This document shows, piece after piece, positions 8,461 to 17,252 of a stretch of 64,000 nucleotides of DNA. Each line of letters opens with the position of its first letter. Position 1 is the first letter of the stretch. The position numbers and the translations under genes are program-made. The stretch comes from Hymenobacter siberiensis (GTDB lineage: Bacteria; Bacteroidota; Bacteroidia; Cytophagales; Hymenobacteraceae): the NCBI RefSeq assembly GCF_018967865.2, contig NZ_JAHLZY020000001.1, positions 4,278,001 to 4,342,000 on the forward strand, written 5' to 3'. The notes under the pieces are model-generated. The model did no database searches. It was not told the origin of the DNA and saw only the letters and a program-made list of their open reading frames with translations.

Positions 8461-9522
8461 CTACGCCTCTACCTTTTCCGCCGCCTTGGAACGCAGCTGG
8501 CGCACCGTGGCACCAGTCGCCCACAGCTCCGACTCGCGCACTTCCTTCAGCTCCGCGTCCAGCTCGGCGCGGTAGTTGGGCGTGGTGCCGCGCTCGATGG
8601 TGCGGCGGGCTTCCGCGCCGCTGGCCACACTGTCGTACAGCTCGTTGAGCACCGGCAGGGTGGCTTCGCGGAAGCGGCCTTTCCAGTCCAGCGCCCCGCG
8701 TTGGGCGGTTACCGAGCAGTTGGCAAACATCCAGTCCATGCCGTTTTCGCCCACCAGCGGCACGAGGCTCTGGGTGAGCTCCTCCACGGTTTCGTTGAAG
8801 GCCTCGGAGGGCGAGTGGCCGCGCTGGCGCAGCACCTGGTACTGGGCCTCGATGATGCCGGCCAGGGCGCCCATCAGCACGCCGCGCTCGCCGGTGAGGT
8901 CGGAGTACACCTCCTTCTTGAAGTCGGTTTCAAACAAATAGCCCGAGCCCACGCCAATGCCCATAGCAATGGCCTTCTCCCAGGCCTTGCCAGTGGCGTC
9001 CTGGAACACGGCGAAGGATGAATTCAGCCCGCCGCCGGCCAGGAACAGGCGGCGCAGACTGGTGCCGCTGCCCTTGGGCGCCACCAGAATCACGTCCACA
9101 TCGGCGGGCGGAATGATGTTGGTCTGGTCGTTGAAGGTGATGCCAAAGCCGTGCGAGAAGTACAGCGTTTTGCCGGGCGTGAGCTTGCTCTTGAGCATGG
9201 GCCACAGGGCAATCTGGCCGGCATCAGACAGCAGGTTGCAGATGATGGTGCCACGCTCGGCGGCTTCTTCCAGCGAAAACAGGGTTTCGCCCTCCACCCA
9301 ACCGTCGCGAATGGCGCGGTCCCACGAAGGCGTGCCCTGACGCTGGCCCACAATGACGTTGAAGCCGTTGTCGCGCATGTTCAGGGCCTGGCCCGGCCCC
9401 TGCACGCCGTAGCCGATAACGGCGATGGTTTCGTCTTTGAGGTATTCCAGCGCCTTTTCAAGCGGGAATTCGTCGCGGGTGATAACGGTTTCGTCTACGC
9501 CACCGAAATTAATTTGTGCCAT
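8461..9522 (-). CDS. ilvC: Ketol-acid reductoisomerase
   Basis: This 353-residue enzyme catalyses the Mg- and NADPH-dependent isomerisation and reduction of acetolactate or acetohydroxybutyrate, the second common step of valine, leucine and isoleucine synthesis. The Rossmann motif is IGYGVQGPGQALNMRDNG (about residues 36-53). The metal-binding knotted helical domain includes DLTGERGVLMGALAGIIEAQY with its conserved Asp and Glu. The length fits class I with the modest extension usual in Bacteroidota. It lies downstream of ilvN, separated by a family B repeat, and upstream of the broken ilvA. Confidence 0.97.
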   Translation of the reverse strand: MAQINFGGVDETVITRDEFPLEKALEYLKDETIAVIGYGVQGPGQALNMRDNGFNVIVGQRQGTPSWDRAIRDGWVEGETLFSLEEAAERGTIICNLLSDAGQIALWPMLKSKLTPGKTLYFSHGFGITFNDQTNIIPPADVDVILVAPKGSGTSLRRLFLAGGGLNSSFAVFQDATGKAWEKAIAMGIGVGSGYLFETDFKKEVYSDLTGERGVLMGALAGIIEAQYQVLRQRGHSPSEAFNETVEELTQSLVPLVGENGMDWMFANCSVTAQRGALDWKGRFREATLPVLNELYDSVASGAEARRTIERGTTPNYRAELDAELKEVRESELWATGATVRQLRSKAAEKVEA

Positions 9523-9534
9523 GGGGTTAAGGGA

Positions 9535-9609
9535 TGTAGCGCGGACTTTTAGTCCGCGCCGGGGTTAAAAGAATATCGTTTTACTCGCGGACTGAAAGTC
9601 CGCGCTACA
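9535..9609. repeat. Family B palindromic repeat, copy B1, overlapping the ilvN stop
   Basis: TGTAGCGCGGAC-TTTTA-GTCCGCGC on one side is mirrored by CGCGGACTGAAAGTCCGCGCTACA on the other, giving two nested hairpins and a larger one joining the ends. The last sense codon and TAG stop of ilvN (9605-9610, minus strand) lie in the outer arm. Related elements lie at 24800 and 54543. Confidence 0.85.
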
Positions 9610-10207
9610 TCGTAAACACCGCGTCGCGGCTGTTCAGGAACTCGTTTTCGGCCACGTCCTCGCTGGGCTCGCGGCGCTCGAAATCGCGCAGCTTGTGGTT
9701 GAAGCCGTCGCTGGCCTTGATGATGGCGATGCGGGCGCTGCGCACAAACTCAATGAGCCCGTACGGCTGCAAAACCTTGATTAGCGCATCGGTTTCCTCG
9801 CGGTGGCCGGTCGTTTCAAACACCGTATAATCTTTGCGAATGACCACGGCGCGGGCTCCGTTTTCGCGCAGCAGACGCTCGACGGAGGCTTTTTCGGCAA
9901 TCACATCGGTAGGCACTTTATAGAGGGCCATTTCCTGCCAGATTACGTCGGCGTTGGTGTTGTAGTATACTTTCAGCACCTCCACCTGCTTTTCAATCTG
10001 GCGGGCCAGCTTGCTCACCACTTCCTCGGTTTCGGTGATGACGATGTTGAAGCGGTGGATGCCTTCGATTTCCGAGGGCGACACGTTCAGGCTCTCGATG
10101 TTGATTTTGCGGCGCGAGAAAATAATGGCAATGCGGTTGAGCAGTCCCACTTGGTTTTCGGTGTAGGCCGTGATGTTGTATTCCTGGCGGTCAGGTTGGT
10201 GAGACAT
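9605..10207 (-). CDS. ilvN: Acetolactate synthase small (regulatory) subunit
   Basis: This 200-residue protein begins with an ACT domain (ITAYTENQVGLLNRIAIIFSRRKINIESL, about residues 13-42), which binds valine and controls the large subunit. The C-terminal ALS_ss_C-like half follows. It is slightly longer than the roughly 165-residue enterobacterial IlvH. It sits directly downstream of ilvB, with a family A repeat in between. Its own stop codon is supplied by a family B repeat, so the tail FTM* may differ from that of relatives. Confidence 0.93.
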   Translation of the reverse strand: MSHQPDRQEYNITAYTENQVGLLNRIAIIFSRRKINIESLNVSPSEIEGIHRFNIVITETEEVVSKLARQIEKQVEVLKVYYNTNADVIWQEMALYKVPTDVIAEKASVERLLRENGARAVVIRKDYTVFETTGHREETDALIKVLQPYGLIEFVRSARIAIIKASDGFNHKLRDFERREPSEDVAENEFLNSRDAVFTM

Positions 10208-10234
10208 GGTTTCTGGGGAAATACTGACTTAATG

Positions 10235-10365
10235 GAACGTCATGCAGAGCGGAGGCGCAGCCGCAGTCGAAGCATCTCGCTTGGGGTAGTAATTCAATCG
10301 ATTGGATTAGTTGAAGCACGCGAGATGCTTCGACTGCGGCTGCGCCTCCGCTCTGCATGACGTTC
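10235..10365. repeat. Family A palindromic repeat, copy A3 (longest)
   Basis: This is the largest copy, with 46-bp arms that are perfect inverted repeats (10235-10280 and 10320-10365) around a 39-bp spacer. The arms carry an extra GGAGGCGCAGCCGCAGT block relative to the other copies, mirrored exactly on the other side. It lies between ilvB and ilvN. Confidence 0.92.
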
Positions 10366-10388
10366 TTTTTTCGTTGTTCTATTGGTTC

Positions 10389-12176
10389 TTAACGCAGCCT
10401 TATTTCCGCCACGCTGCACCCCTGCGGCACCATCGGGAAGATGTTATTCTCCTTCGCCACCAGCACCTCCAGCAGGAAGGAGCCGGGCTGCTCCAGCATC
10501 TGCCGCAGTGCGGGTTGCAGCTCGTCGCGAATTTCCACGCGCCGCCCGGCGATGCGGTAGCCGGCCGCTACGGCCACGTAGTCGGGGCTTTGGATATCCA
10601 CGAAGGAGTAGCGGCGGGAGTTGAACAGCTCCTGCCACTGCCGCACCATGCCCAAGAAGCGGTTGTTGAGGATGATGATTTTCACATCAACCCCGGTCTG
10701 CATGATGGTGCCCAGCTCCTGAATGGTCATCTGCACGCCGCCGTCGCCGATAATGGCCACCACCGGCCGCTCGGGCGCGCCGAATTTGGCCCCGATAGCG
10801 GCCGGCAGCGCAAAGCCCATTGTGCCCAGTCCGCCGCTGGTGATGTTGCTGCGGGTATGGTTGAATTTGGCGTAGCGGCAGGCCACCATCTGGTGCTGCC
10901 CTACGTCGGTCACGATGATGGCCTCGCCGCCGGTCAGCTCGTTGAGCTGTTGCAGGACCTCGCCCATGGTCAGTTCCTCGCCCGTCGGAAACAACTCGTC
11001 GTTTATCACGGCAGACACCTCCTCGGCCATGTAGTCCTGGAAGCGCTGGTGCCATTCGGGATGCGTTTTCGGCTCGATGAGGGCAGTGAGCAGCGGCAGG
11101 GTTTCCTTGCAGTCGCCCCACACGGGCACGGTGACGGCCACGTTTTTATCGATTTCGGTGGGGTCGATGTCGAGGTGAATCACCTTCGCTTGCTTGGCGT
11201 ACTTATCCAAGCGGCCAGTCACGCGGTCATCGAAGCGCATGCCAATGGCGATGAGCACGTCGCACTCGTTGGTGAGCACGTTGGGACCATAGTTGCCGTG
11301 CATGCCCAGCATGCCCACGTTTAGCGGGTGGTCGGTGGGCAATGCGCCCGCGCCGAGGATGGTCCAGGCAGCCGGAATGCCACTTTTTTCGATGAAGGCT
11401 TTAAACTCTGCCTCGGCTCTCCCCAGCACCACGCCCTGGCCCCAAAGCACGAACGGCTTTTTAGCCCGGTTGATAAGCGCCGCCGCCTCACGGATGTACT
11501 CAGGCCGCACGATGGGCACTGGCCGGTAGCTGCGAATGTGCGTGCACGGCGCGTACGGCGCAAAATGAAAGGCTTGCAGCTGGGCGTTTTTGGTGATATC
11601 AATCAGCACCGGGCCGGGCCGGCCGCTGCGCGCGATGTAGAAAGCCTTGGCCAGCGCCTCGGGAATTTCCTCGGCCTTGGTCACCTGGTAGTTCCACTTC
11701 GTGACGGGCGTGGTGATGTTGATGATGTCCGTTTCCTGAAACGCATCGGTGCCCAGCAAGTGCGCGAACACCTGCCCCGTGATGCAGACCAGCGGCGTGC
11801 TATCAATCTGCGCATCGGCCAAGCCCGTGACCAGGTTGGTCGCGCCCGGCCCGCTGGTGGCAAACACTACCCCCACCCGCCCCGAGCTGCGCGCATACCC
11901 CTGCGCCGCGTGAATACCGCCCTGCTCGTGCCGCACCAGCACGTGGTTCAGCCGGTCGTTGAAGTCGTATAGCGCGTCATAAATCGGGATGATGGCCCCG
12001 CCGGGATAGCCGAAAATGGTGTCCACGCCCTCGGCCAGCAGGATGTTCAGCACCGCCTCGGCACCCGTGGAGTTAGGCGCGGTTGCTTCCGGGGCGGTGA
12101 GCACGGTGGTTTCCGGGGCGGTGAGCACGGTGGTTTCCGGCTCGGCGGTGGCGGTGGTGGGCTCGTTGATTAACAT
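10389..12176 (-). CDS. ilvB: Acetolactate synthase large (catalytic) subunit
   Basis: This 595-residue ThDP enzyme condenses two pyruvates, or pyruvate with 2-oxobutanoate. The N-terminal PYR domain carries the catalytic-glutamate motif VRHEQGGIHAAQGYAR, the central FAD-binding region follows, and the C-terminal PP domain has the ThDP motif GDGGVQMTIQEL ending in NNRFLGMVRQWQ. The ATG at 12176 is chosen over a GTG at 12209 because it gives the shorter, more usual tail. Before the catalytic domain there is an unusual 35-residue Ala/Pro/Thr-rich extension containing a 24-bp tandem duplication (TVLTAPET repeated). With ilvA broken, its 2-oxobutanoate substrate must come from elsewhere. Confidence 0.96.
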   Translation of the reverse strand: MLINEPTTATAEPETTVLTAPETTVLTAPEATAPNSTGAEAVLNILLAEGVDTIFGYPGGAIIPIYDALYDFNDRLNHVLVRHEQGGIHAAQGYARSSGRVGVVFATSGPGATNLVTGLADAQIDSTPLVCITGQVFAHLLGTDAFQETDIINITTPVTKWNYQVTKAEEIPEALAKAFYIARSGRPGPVLIDITKNAQLQAFHFAPYAPCTHIRSYRPVPIVRPEYIREAAALINRAKKPFVLWGQGVVLGRAEAEFKAFIEKSGIPAAWTILGAGALPTDHPLNVGMLGMHGNYGPNVLTNECDVLIAIGMRFDDRVTGRLDKYAKQAKVIHLDIDPTEIDKNVAVTVPVWGDCKETLPLLTALIEPKTHPEWHQRFQDYMAEEVSAVINDELFPTGEELTMGEVLQQLNELTGGEAIIVTDVGQHQMVACRYAKFNHTRSNITSGGLGTMGFALPAAIGAKFGAPERPVVAIIGDGGVQMTIQELGTIMQTGVDVKIIILNNRFLGMVRQWQELFNSRRYSFVDIQSPDYVAVAAGYRIAGRRVEIRDELQPALRQMLEQPGSFLLEVLVAKENNIFPMVPQGCSVAEIRLR

Positions 12177-12208
12177 GGGGTTGAGCTTAAAACGGCGCGA
12201 CAGGGTCA

Positions 12209-12348
12209 CCTCACCCCTGACCCCCTCTCCAAAAAAGAGGGAGCACCGGTCCGTGAGGACGATTTTTCGCGCGGATTTATTAGGAGCATTTCCGGTGCCC
12301 CCTCTTTTTTGGAAAGGGGCCGTGCCCGGCAGGGGTCAGGGGGTGAGG
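12209..12348. repeat. Family D palindromic repeat overlapping the ilvD 3' end
   Basis: The left arm CCTCACCCCTGACCCC continues with CTCTCCAAAAAAGAGGG. The right arm mirrors it (CCCTCTTTTTTGGAAAGGGG, then GGGGTCAGGGGGTGAGG) but carries an 11-bp insertion. The right arm contains the last codons and TGA stop of ilvD (12336-12338, minus strand). It forms a large hairpin between ilvD and ilvB. Confidence 0.82.
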
Positions 12349-14045
12349 TTGACGGGGAGGACGACCTCCTCCAGCAAATCAGTGATACACCCATGGCTGG
12401 CGTCGCTCACGGTGCGGATGTATTTCAGCAGCACGCCCTGACGCACGTTGGGGCGGGGGCGCTGCCACTGGCTCCGGCGCAGCTCCAGCAGGGCGGGGTC
12501 AATTTGAATATCAATGGTATTAGCGGCGGCATCGAGGATAATCCAGTCGCCGTTTTCGACCAGGGCGATAGCGCCGCCATCGTAGGCCTCGGGGCAGACG
12601 TGGCCGACCACGAAACCGTGGGTACCGCCCGAAAACCGGCCGTCCGTAATCAGGGCCACCTTATCGCCCAGCCCGGCCCCGATGATGGCCGAAGTCGGCT
12701 TCAGCATTTCGGGCATGCCCGGCCCGCCCTTCGGCCCCACGTAGCGAATCACGACCACCTGCCCGGCCTTAATACTACCCTGCGTGATGCCCTCGTTCAG
12801 TGCCTCTTCCGAGTCAAACACGTTGGCCGAGCCTTCAAAGCGTAGTCCTTCTTTGCCCGTGATTTTGGCCACCGCGCCGCGCGGGGCGAGGTTACCGTAG
12901 AGAATCTGGATATGGCCGTCGGCTTTGATGGGGTTATCCAGCGGGCGCAACAGGTCCTGCTCGGGGCCCAGGGGTTTCACGTCGGCCAGGTTTTCGGCCA
13001 GGGTTTTACCGGTTACGGTCAGCAGGTCGCCGTGCAGCAGGCCGGCGTCGAGCAGGGTGCGCATCACGGCGGGCACGCCGCCCAGGGCCGAGAGGTCCTC
13101 CATGAGGTACTTGCCGCTGGGCTTGAGGTCGGCCAGCACCGGCACGCGGTTGCTCACAGCCTGGAAATCTTCCATGCTCAGCGGCACTCCGGCGGCGTGG
13201 GCAATGGCAATGAGGTGCAGCACCGCATTGGTCGAGCCGCCCAGGATGGTGATGACTACCAACGCATTCTCGAACGCCTCGCGCACCAGAATGTCGCGGG
13301 GCTTGATGTCGCGCTCCAGCAGCCGGCGCAGGTAGGCCCCGGCATCGAGGCATTCCTGGTTTTTCTCCACGCTCACGGCGGGCAGCGACGACGAGAACGG
13401 CACGCTCATGCCCAGCGCCTCGATGGCGGCAGCCATGGTGTTGGCCGTGTACATGCCGCCGCAGGCCCCCGGCCCGGGACAGGCATTGTGAATGATGCCG
13501 CTGTAGTCCTCGTCCGAAATCTCCCCCTGCAGCTTCTTACCATAGGCCTCAAAACACGATACAATATTGAGCTGCTGCCCCTTGAACGTGCCGCCCTTGA
13601 TGGTGCCGCCGTACACCATCAGGCTGGGCCGGTTGAGCCGCGCCATGGCGATGAGCGCGCCGGGCATGTTCTTGTCGCAGCCCACCACCGTGGCCAGGGC
13701 GTCGTAGTTGTGCGCGCCCGCCATGGCCTCAATGGAGTCGGCAATAATCTCGCGCGATACCAGCGAAAACCGCATGCCCGGCGTGCCGTTCGTAATGCCG
13801 TCGCTCACACCGATGGTGTTGAAGCGCAGCCCCACCAGCCCCTGCGCCTGCACGCCGATTTTCACGCCGTCGGCCAGCGCATCCAGGTGCATGTTGCAGG
13901 TGTTGCCCTCGAAGCCCGTGGAGCAGATACCCACGAACGGCTTACGCAAATCCGCATCCGACAGCCCCGAGCCGATGAGCATGGCCTGCGAAGCCGGTAA
14001 GCTGTCGTCCTGGGTATAGATGCGGCTGTATTTATTGAGAATCAT
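12336..14045 (-). CDS. ilvD: Dihydroxy-acid dehydratase
   Basis: This 569-residue Fe-S enzyme removes water from dihydroxy-isovalerate or dihydroxy-methylvalerate to give the branched 2-oxo acids. The cluster-ligand motifs CDKNMPG (near residue 124) and [16 protein letters not shown] (near residue 189) are present, as is the C-terminal [20 protein letters not shown] signature. The length matches the family. The final residues NLTP and the stop codon lie inside a palindromic repeat, so the C-terminus has probably been altered by repeat insertion. It lies between ilvE and ilvB on the minus strand. Confidence 0.97.
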   Translation of the reverse strand: MILNKYSRIYTQDDSLPASQAMLIGSGLSDADLRKPFVGICSTGFEGNTCNMHLDALADGVKIGVQAQGLVGLRFNTIGVSDGITNGTPGMRFSLVSREIIADSIEAMAGAHNYDALATVVGCDKNMPGALIAMARLNRPSLMVYGGTIKGGTFKGQQLNIVSCFEAYGKKLQGEISDEDYSGIIHNACPGPGACGGMYTANTMAAAIEALGMSVPFSSSLPAVSVEKNQECLDAGAYLRRLLERDIKPRDILVREAFENALVVITILGGSTNAVLHLIAIAHAAGVPLSMEDFQAVSNRVPVLADLKPSGKYLMEDLSALGGVPAVMRTLLDAGLLHGDLLTVTGKTLAENLADVKPLGPEQDLLRPLDNPIKADGHIQILYGNLAPRGAVAKITGKEGLRFEGSANVFDSEEALNEGITQGSIKAGQVVVIRYVGPKGGPGMPEMLKPTSAIIGAGLGDKVALITDGRFSGGTHGFVVGHVCPEAYDGGAIALVENGDWIILDAAANTIDIQIDPALLELRRSQWQRPRPNVRQGVLLKYIRTVSDASHGCITDLLEEVVLPVNLTP

Positions 14046-14068
14046 GTTAGGGTATTGGGGAATCGTGT

Positions 14069-14161
14069 GTCATGCCGAGCGCAGCCGAGGCATCTCGCTC
14101 GCATCGTTCAACGATTGAGTTACTATTGCACGCGAGATGCCTCGGCTGCGCTCGGCATGAC
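14069..14161. repeat. Family A palindromic repeat, copy A4
   Basis: Perfect 30-bp inverted arms (14069-14098 and 14132-14161; GTCATGCCGAGCGCAGCCGA at the outer end) surround a 33-bp spacer. It lies in the gap between ilvE and ilvD. Confidence 0.92.
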
Positions 14162-14191
14162 GGTCTTTTTTGTTGTTCTGCTTTCGTTCTT

Positions 14192-15079
14192 CTAAGCAGT
14201 CTGCGCAACCAGCGCGCCGGTCACCAACGCCCGGTAGCGCTCGGCCAGTTGGGCCCCCAGCGTCTCGGAAAACGGCAGGCTGAATTCCAGCTCATCGATG
14301 GCGGCAATGCCCACCACCTCGGCGGCGGTACCGGTGTAGAATGCGCCAGTGGCGCCCTGTAGCTCATCGGGGGTGAAGAATTTTTCGGTGACCGAAATGC
14401 CGGCTTCGCGGGCCAAGTCAATAATGGTGTTGCGGGTGATGCCGCGCAGGATGCTGCCCTGCGGCGCGGTGAATAACTCGCCGTTTTTCTCGAAGAAGAA
14501 GTTGGCGCCTGGGCCCTCGGCCACGTAGCCGTTCATGTCCAGCAACAGGGCTTCGTCGAAGCCACGGCCCTTGGCTTCGGAGCTGGCAATGATGGAGTTG
14601 ACGTAGTGGCCCGATACTTTGGACTCGATGGGAACGGCCTTGGGGTTGGGGCGCTGGTAGGGCGAGATGCTCAGGCGCAGGCTCTGGTCGCCGAGGTACT
14701 TGCCCCAGTCCCACACGGCAATGAGCAGGTTGCTGCTGCTGGCGTGCTTCAGGGTCATGTTGGGTTCGCCGGCGTACACCAAGGGGCGGATGTAAGCGTC
14801 GGCCAGGCCGTTTTTCTCCAGCAGCTGGTAGGTAATGCTGGTCAGTTCCTCCACCGAGTAGCTGAACGGCAGGCCGATGCTGCGGCAGGAGTAGTGTAGC
14901 CGCTCGTAGTGCTCCTCGGCCTTGAAAATGCGGGTGCCGGCCGGCGTGGCATACGACCGGATACCTTCGAAAACGGCATAGCCATAGTGCAGCGACTGGG
15001 CGTAGGCACTCACCCGGGCGGCTTCGGCTTTGATGAATTCGCCGTCGACAAAGGCCAGGGTATCGGGGTTAAAATACAT
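14192..15079 (-). CDS. ilvE: Branched-chain amino acid aminotransferase
   Basis: This 295-residue fold-type IV PLP enzyme carries out the last transamination to valine, leucine and isoleucine. The Schiff-base lysine is in SKVSGHYVNSIIASSEAKG, and the class-IV pattern continues as EALLLDMNGYVAEGPGANFFF. It is the first gene after a leader peptide and attenuator-like terminator (15114-15235), so it and the downstream ilv genes are probably controlled by the supply of charged branched-chain tRNAs. The start at 15079 (MYFNPDTLAFVDGEF) matches the usual N-terminus of the family. Confidence 0.95.
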   Translation of the reverse strand: MYFNPDTLAFVDGEFIKAEAARVSAYAQSLHYGYAVFEGIRSYATPAGTRIFKAEEHYERLHYSCRSIGLPFSYSVEELTSITYQLLEKNGLADAYIRPLVYAGEPNMTLKHASSSNLLIAVWDWGKYLGDQSLRLSISPYQRPNPKAVPIESKVSGHYVNSIIASSEAKGRGFDEALLLDMNGYVAEGPGANFFFEKNGELFTAPQGSILRGITRNTIIDLAREAGISVTEKFFTPDELQGATGAFYTGTAAEVVGIAAIDELEFSLPFSETLGAQLAERYRALVTGALVAQTA

Positions 15080-15113
15080 ACTTCTGAAAAACGTTTAAGA
15101 GTCAGGAAATCAA

Positions 15114-15152
15114 TAAAAAAGCCCTTCTGAGCGCGGGGCTTAGAAAGGCTTT
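15114..15152 (-). terminator. Attenuator-type terminator before ilvE
   Basis: On the minus strand, AGCCTTTCT pairs with AGAAGGGCT (one G-U pair) around a 13-nt loop and is followed by TTTTTTATT. The loop contains GCCCCGCG, which is exactly complementary to CGCGGGGC at the 3' end of the leader-peptide coding region (about 15183-15190). That gives an alternative antiterminator pairing. It sits 24 nt past the leader stop codon and about 35 nt before the ilvE start, the geometry of classical translation-coupled attenuation. Confidence 0.8.
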
Positions 15153-15175
15153 TGCTAGGTTGCAACAAGCTGTTC

Positions 15176-15235
15176 CTACGCGCCCCGCGGGCCAGGAATA
15201 ATGATAGTAAAGACCAGTAGAAGGAGGTTTTTCAT
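15176..15235 (-). CDS. ilv leader peptide (attenuation)
   Basis: A 19-codon ORF reads MKNLLLLVFTIIIPGPRGA and ends in TAG. Eight of its 19 residues are branched-chain (LLLLV and III), as in the known enterobacterial ilv and leu leader peptides. It lies directly upstream of the hairpin-plus-T-run at 15114-15152 and of ilvE. Ribosome stalling at the Leu, Val or Ile codons would leave the GC-rich end of the ORF free to pair with the terminator loop and allow read-through. A purine-rich AACTCACCC-type context, not a strong Shine-Dalgarno, precedes the ATG, as is usual in Bacteroidota. The coding call is based on composition and position only. Confidence 0.82.
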   Translation of the reverse strand: MKNLLLLVFTIIIPGPRGA

Positions 15236-15255
15236 GGGTGAGTTTCTGGCAAGTT

Positions 15256-15366
15256 GAACGTCATGCAGAGCGCAGCGAAGCATCTCGCGTGGGGTAGTAA
15301 TCCAACCGTTAGAAAAGGGTTAGTGGTGGCACGCGAGATGCTTCGCTGCGCTCTGCATGACGTTTC
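15256..15366. repeat. Family A palindromic repeat, copy A5
   Basis: Arms of about 36 bp (GAACGTCATGCAGAGCGCAG at the outer end, mirrored on the far side) surround a 38-bp spacer. It occupies nearly all the space between leuB and the ilv leader peptide and leaves little room for a separate ilv promoter. Confidence 0.92.
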
Positions 15367-15384
15367 TTTTCCCTCCATTAACCA

Positions 15385-16506
15385 TCAAATAATCGTGCTC
15401 ACGCCGATTTCAACGTTGTTCTTGTTCCACTGCTTTTCGTTGGAATCGGCAATCCAGAAGGCGATGTAGTTGCCTACTTCCTCGGTGGTGTAGGGAGCAT
15501 TTTGATTCAGCTCGGGCGTCAAAATGCCGTTGTTCAGGGCTTCGTCCACGGCCTCGCGCACCAGGGCGGCTTCTTCGGGCAGCTCGAGGTGCTCCAGCAG
15601 CAGAGCGGCCGATAGAATGGCGGCAATGGGATTGGCGATGCCCTTGCCCCTGGCCTGCGGATATGAGCCGTGAATGGGCTCGAACAGCGCCACCGCCTCG
15701 CCTACCGAAGCCGAGGGCAGCAGGCCCATGGAGCCGGCAATGACCGAAGCCTCGTCGGAGATAATATCGCCGAACATGTTCTCGGTCAGAATCACGTCGA
15801 ACTGCGTGGGGTTGAGGATGACCTGCATGGCGGCGTTATCCACGAAGAGGTAATCGACCGTCACTTCAGGGTACTGGCTGGCCATGGCGCGCACTTCCTC
15901 GCGCCAGAGGCGGGAGGTTTCGAGCACGTTGGCCTTATCCACCAGCGTGAGATGCTGGCGGCGGCCGGCAGCGGCCTGAAACGCCAGGTGCGCGATGCGG
16001 CGGATTTCGGTACGGCTGTAAGTACAGTGGTCGTAAGCACCTTCGCCATCGGCAGTGCGGCCCTTATCGCCAAAATAAATCCCGCCCGTCAACTCGCGGA
16101 AGATGACCATGTCGGTGCCCTGAATACGCTCTTTTTTGAGGGGCGAATGGGCCAGCAGCACATCGTAGGCCGTAACGGGGCGGATGTTGGCGAACAGGCC
16201 CAGCTCCTTGCGCAAGCGCAGTAGGCCCTGCTCGGGGCGCACTTTGGCGCTGGGGTCGTTGTCGTACTTGGGGTCGCCGATGGCCCCGAGCAGCACGGCA
16301 TCAGCGGCGCGGCAGGCGTCGAGGGTTTCGTCGGGCAAGGGGTTGCCGGTGGCGTCGATGGCGCAGGCACCCATCAGGTGCGAGCTCAGGTCGAAGTGGT
16401 GGTCGAACCGTTCGGCTACGGCTTCGAGCACCTTCACGGCTTGCCGACACACTTCCGGGCCGATACCATCGCCGGGCAATATGGCTATTTTCTTGCTTAC
16501 CATCAT
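15385..16506 (-). CDS. leuB: 3-isopropylmalate dehydrogenase
   Basis: This 373-residue NAD-dependent decarboxylating dehydrogenase forms 2-oxoisocaproate in leucine synthesis. Visible motifs include the N-terminal [15 protein letters not shown], the substrate-binding [18 protein letters not shown] (its arginines contact malate), the catalytic Lys/Asp region [11 protein letters not shown], and [19 protein letters not shown]. Start is at 16506 or the adjacent ATG at 16503. It follows leuD by 13 bp, so the two are likely co-transcribed. Confidence 0.96.
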   Translation of the reverse strand: MMVSKKIAILPGDGIGPEVCRQAVKVLEAVAERFDHHFDLSSHLMGACAIDATGNPLPDETLDACRAADAVLLGAIGDPKYDNDPSAKVRPEQGLLRLRKELGLFANIRPVTAYDVLLAHSPLKKERIQGTDMVIFRELTGGIYFGDKGRTADGEGAYDHCTYSRTEIRRIAHLAFQAAAGRRQHLTLVDKANVLETSRLWREEVRAMASQYPEVTVDYLFVDNAAMQVILNPTQFDVILTENMFGDIISDEASVIAGSMGLLPSASVGEAVALFEPIHGSYPQARGKGIANPIAAILSAALLLEHLELPEEAALVREAVDEALNNGILTPELNQNAPYTTEEVGNYIAFWIADSNEKQWNKNNVEIGVSTII

Positions 16507-16519
16507 CTTAACTAATTAT

Positions 16520-17116
16520 TTACCAGTTCCAGGTTCGGGTTTGTTCGTAGGCTTCGATGGCCGGCTTCTGACTCACCAGATAGTCGATGTCGTCGTAGCC
16601 GTTAATCAGGCATTCCTTTTTGTAGGCGTCGAGGTCGAAGTGAAAACTGTCGCCGGTGGCAGGCACGTACAGCGTCTGCTCGGGCAGGTTCACCACGAAT
16701 TGCGTGTCGGCATTCTGCTCTACCAGCGCGAAAAGCTGGCTTAGCTCCTCATCGGTCACTTGCAGGGGCAGCAGGCCGGTATTCAGCGCGTTGCCGCGAA
16801 ATATATCGGCGAAGTAGCTCGAAATGACTACCCGAAAACCGGCGTCGTACAGCGCCCAGGCAGCGTGCTCGCGGCTGGAGCCACAGCCGAAATTCTTGCC
16901 CGCCAGCAGTATCTGGCCGGCGTAGCGTGGGTTATTGAGCACGAAATCCGGCTTGGGCGAGCCGTCGGCATTGCGCCGCCAGTCGCAGAACAAGTTTTCG
17001 CCGAAACCATCGCGCGTGGTCGCCTTCAGGAAACGGGCCGGGATAATCTGGTCCGTATCGATGTTTTCGAGCGGCAGCGGCACGGCGGCCGAGTGCAGGG
17101 TCTGGAATTTTTCCAT
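16520..17116 (-). CDS. leuD: 3-isopropylmalate dehydratase small subunit
   Basis: This 198-residue swivel-domain subunit pairs with LeuC to isomerise 2- to 3-isopropylmalate. The typical LPLENIDTDQIIPARFLK (about residues 14-31) and GKNFGCGSSREHAAWAL motifs are present, and the length is normal. It lies downstream of leuC, separated by a family A repeat, and is tightly followed by leuB. Confidence 0.96.
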   Translation of the reverse strand: MEKFQTLHSAAVPLPLENIDTDQIIPARFLKATTRDGFGENLFCDWRRNADGSPKPDFVLNNPRYAGQILLAGKNFGCGSSREHAAWALYDAGFRVVISSYFADIFRGNALNTGLLPLQVTDEELSQLFALVEQNADTQFVVNLPEQTLYVPATGDSFHFDLDAYKKECLINGYDDIDYLVSQKPAIEAYEQTRTWNW

Positions 17117-17135
17117 TATGCTTGAACCGTTGGCA

Positions 17136-17230
17136 CGTCATGCAGAGCGCAGCGAAGCATTTTGCCCGCTTCGTTGCAATTGCATTGATTACTAATGAGG
17201 TAAAGATGCTTCGCTGCGCTCTGCATGACG
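17136..17230. repeat. Family A palindromic repeat, copy A6
   Basis: Arms CGTCATGCAGAGCGCAGCGA and its mirror lie between leuC and leuD. The inner part of the left arm is decayed (CATTTTGCCC in place of CATCTCGCG). Confidence 0.88.
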
Positions 17231-17252
17231 GTCCTTTTAATAACGTTCTTAT

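Noticed and set aside
4769..17230. Regularly scattered palindromes resembling a dispersed CRISPR array
   Set aside because: Copies are kilobases apart with genes between them, each is a single long palindrome, and no cas gene is present.
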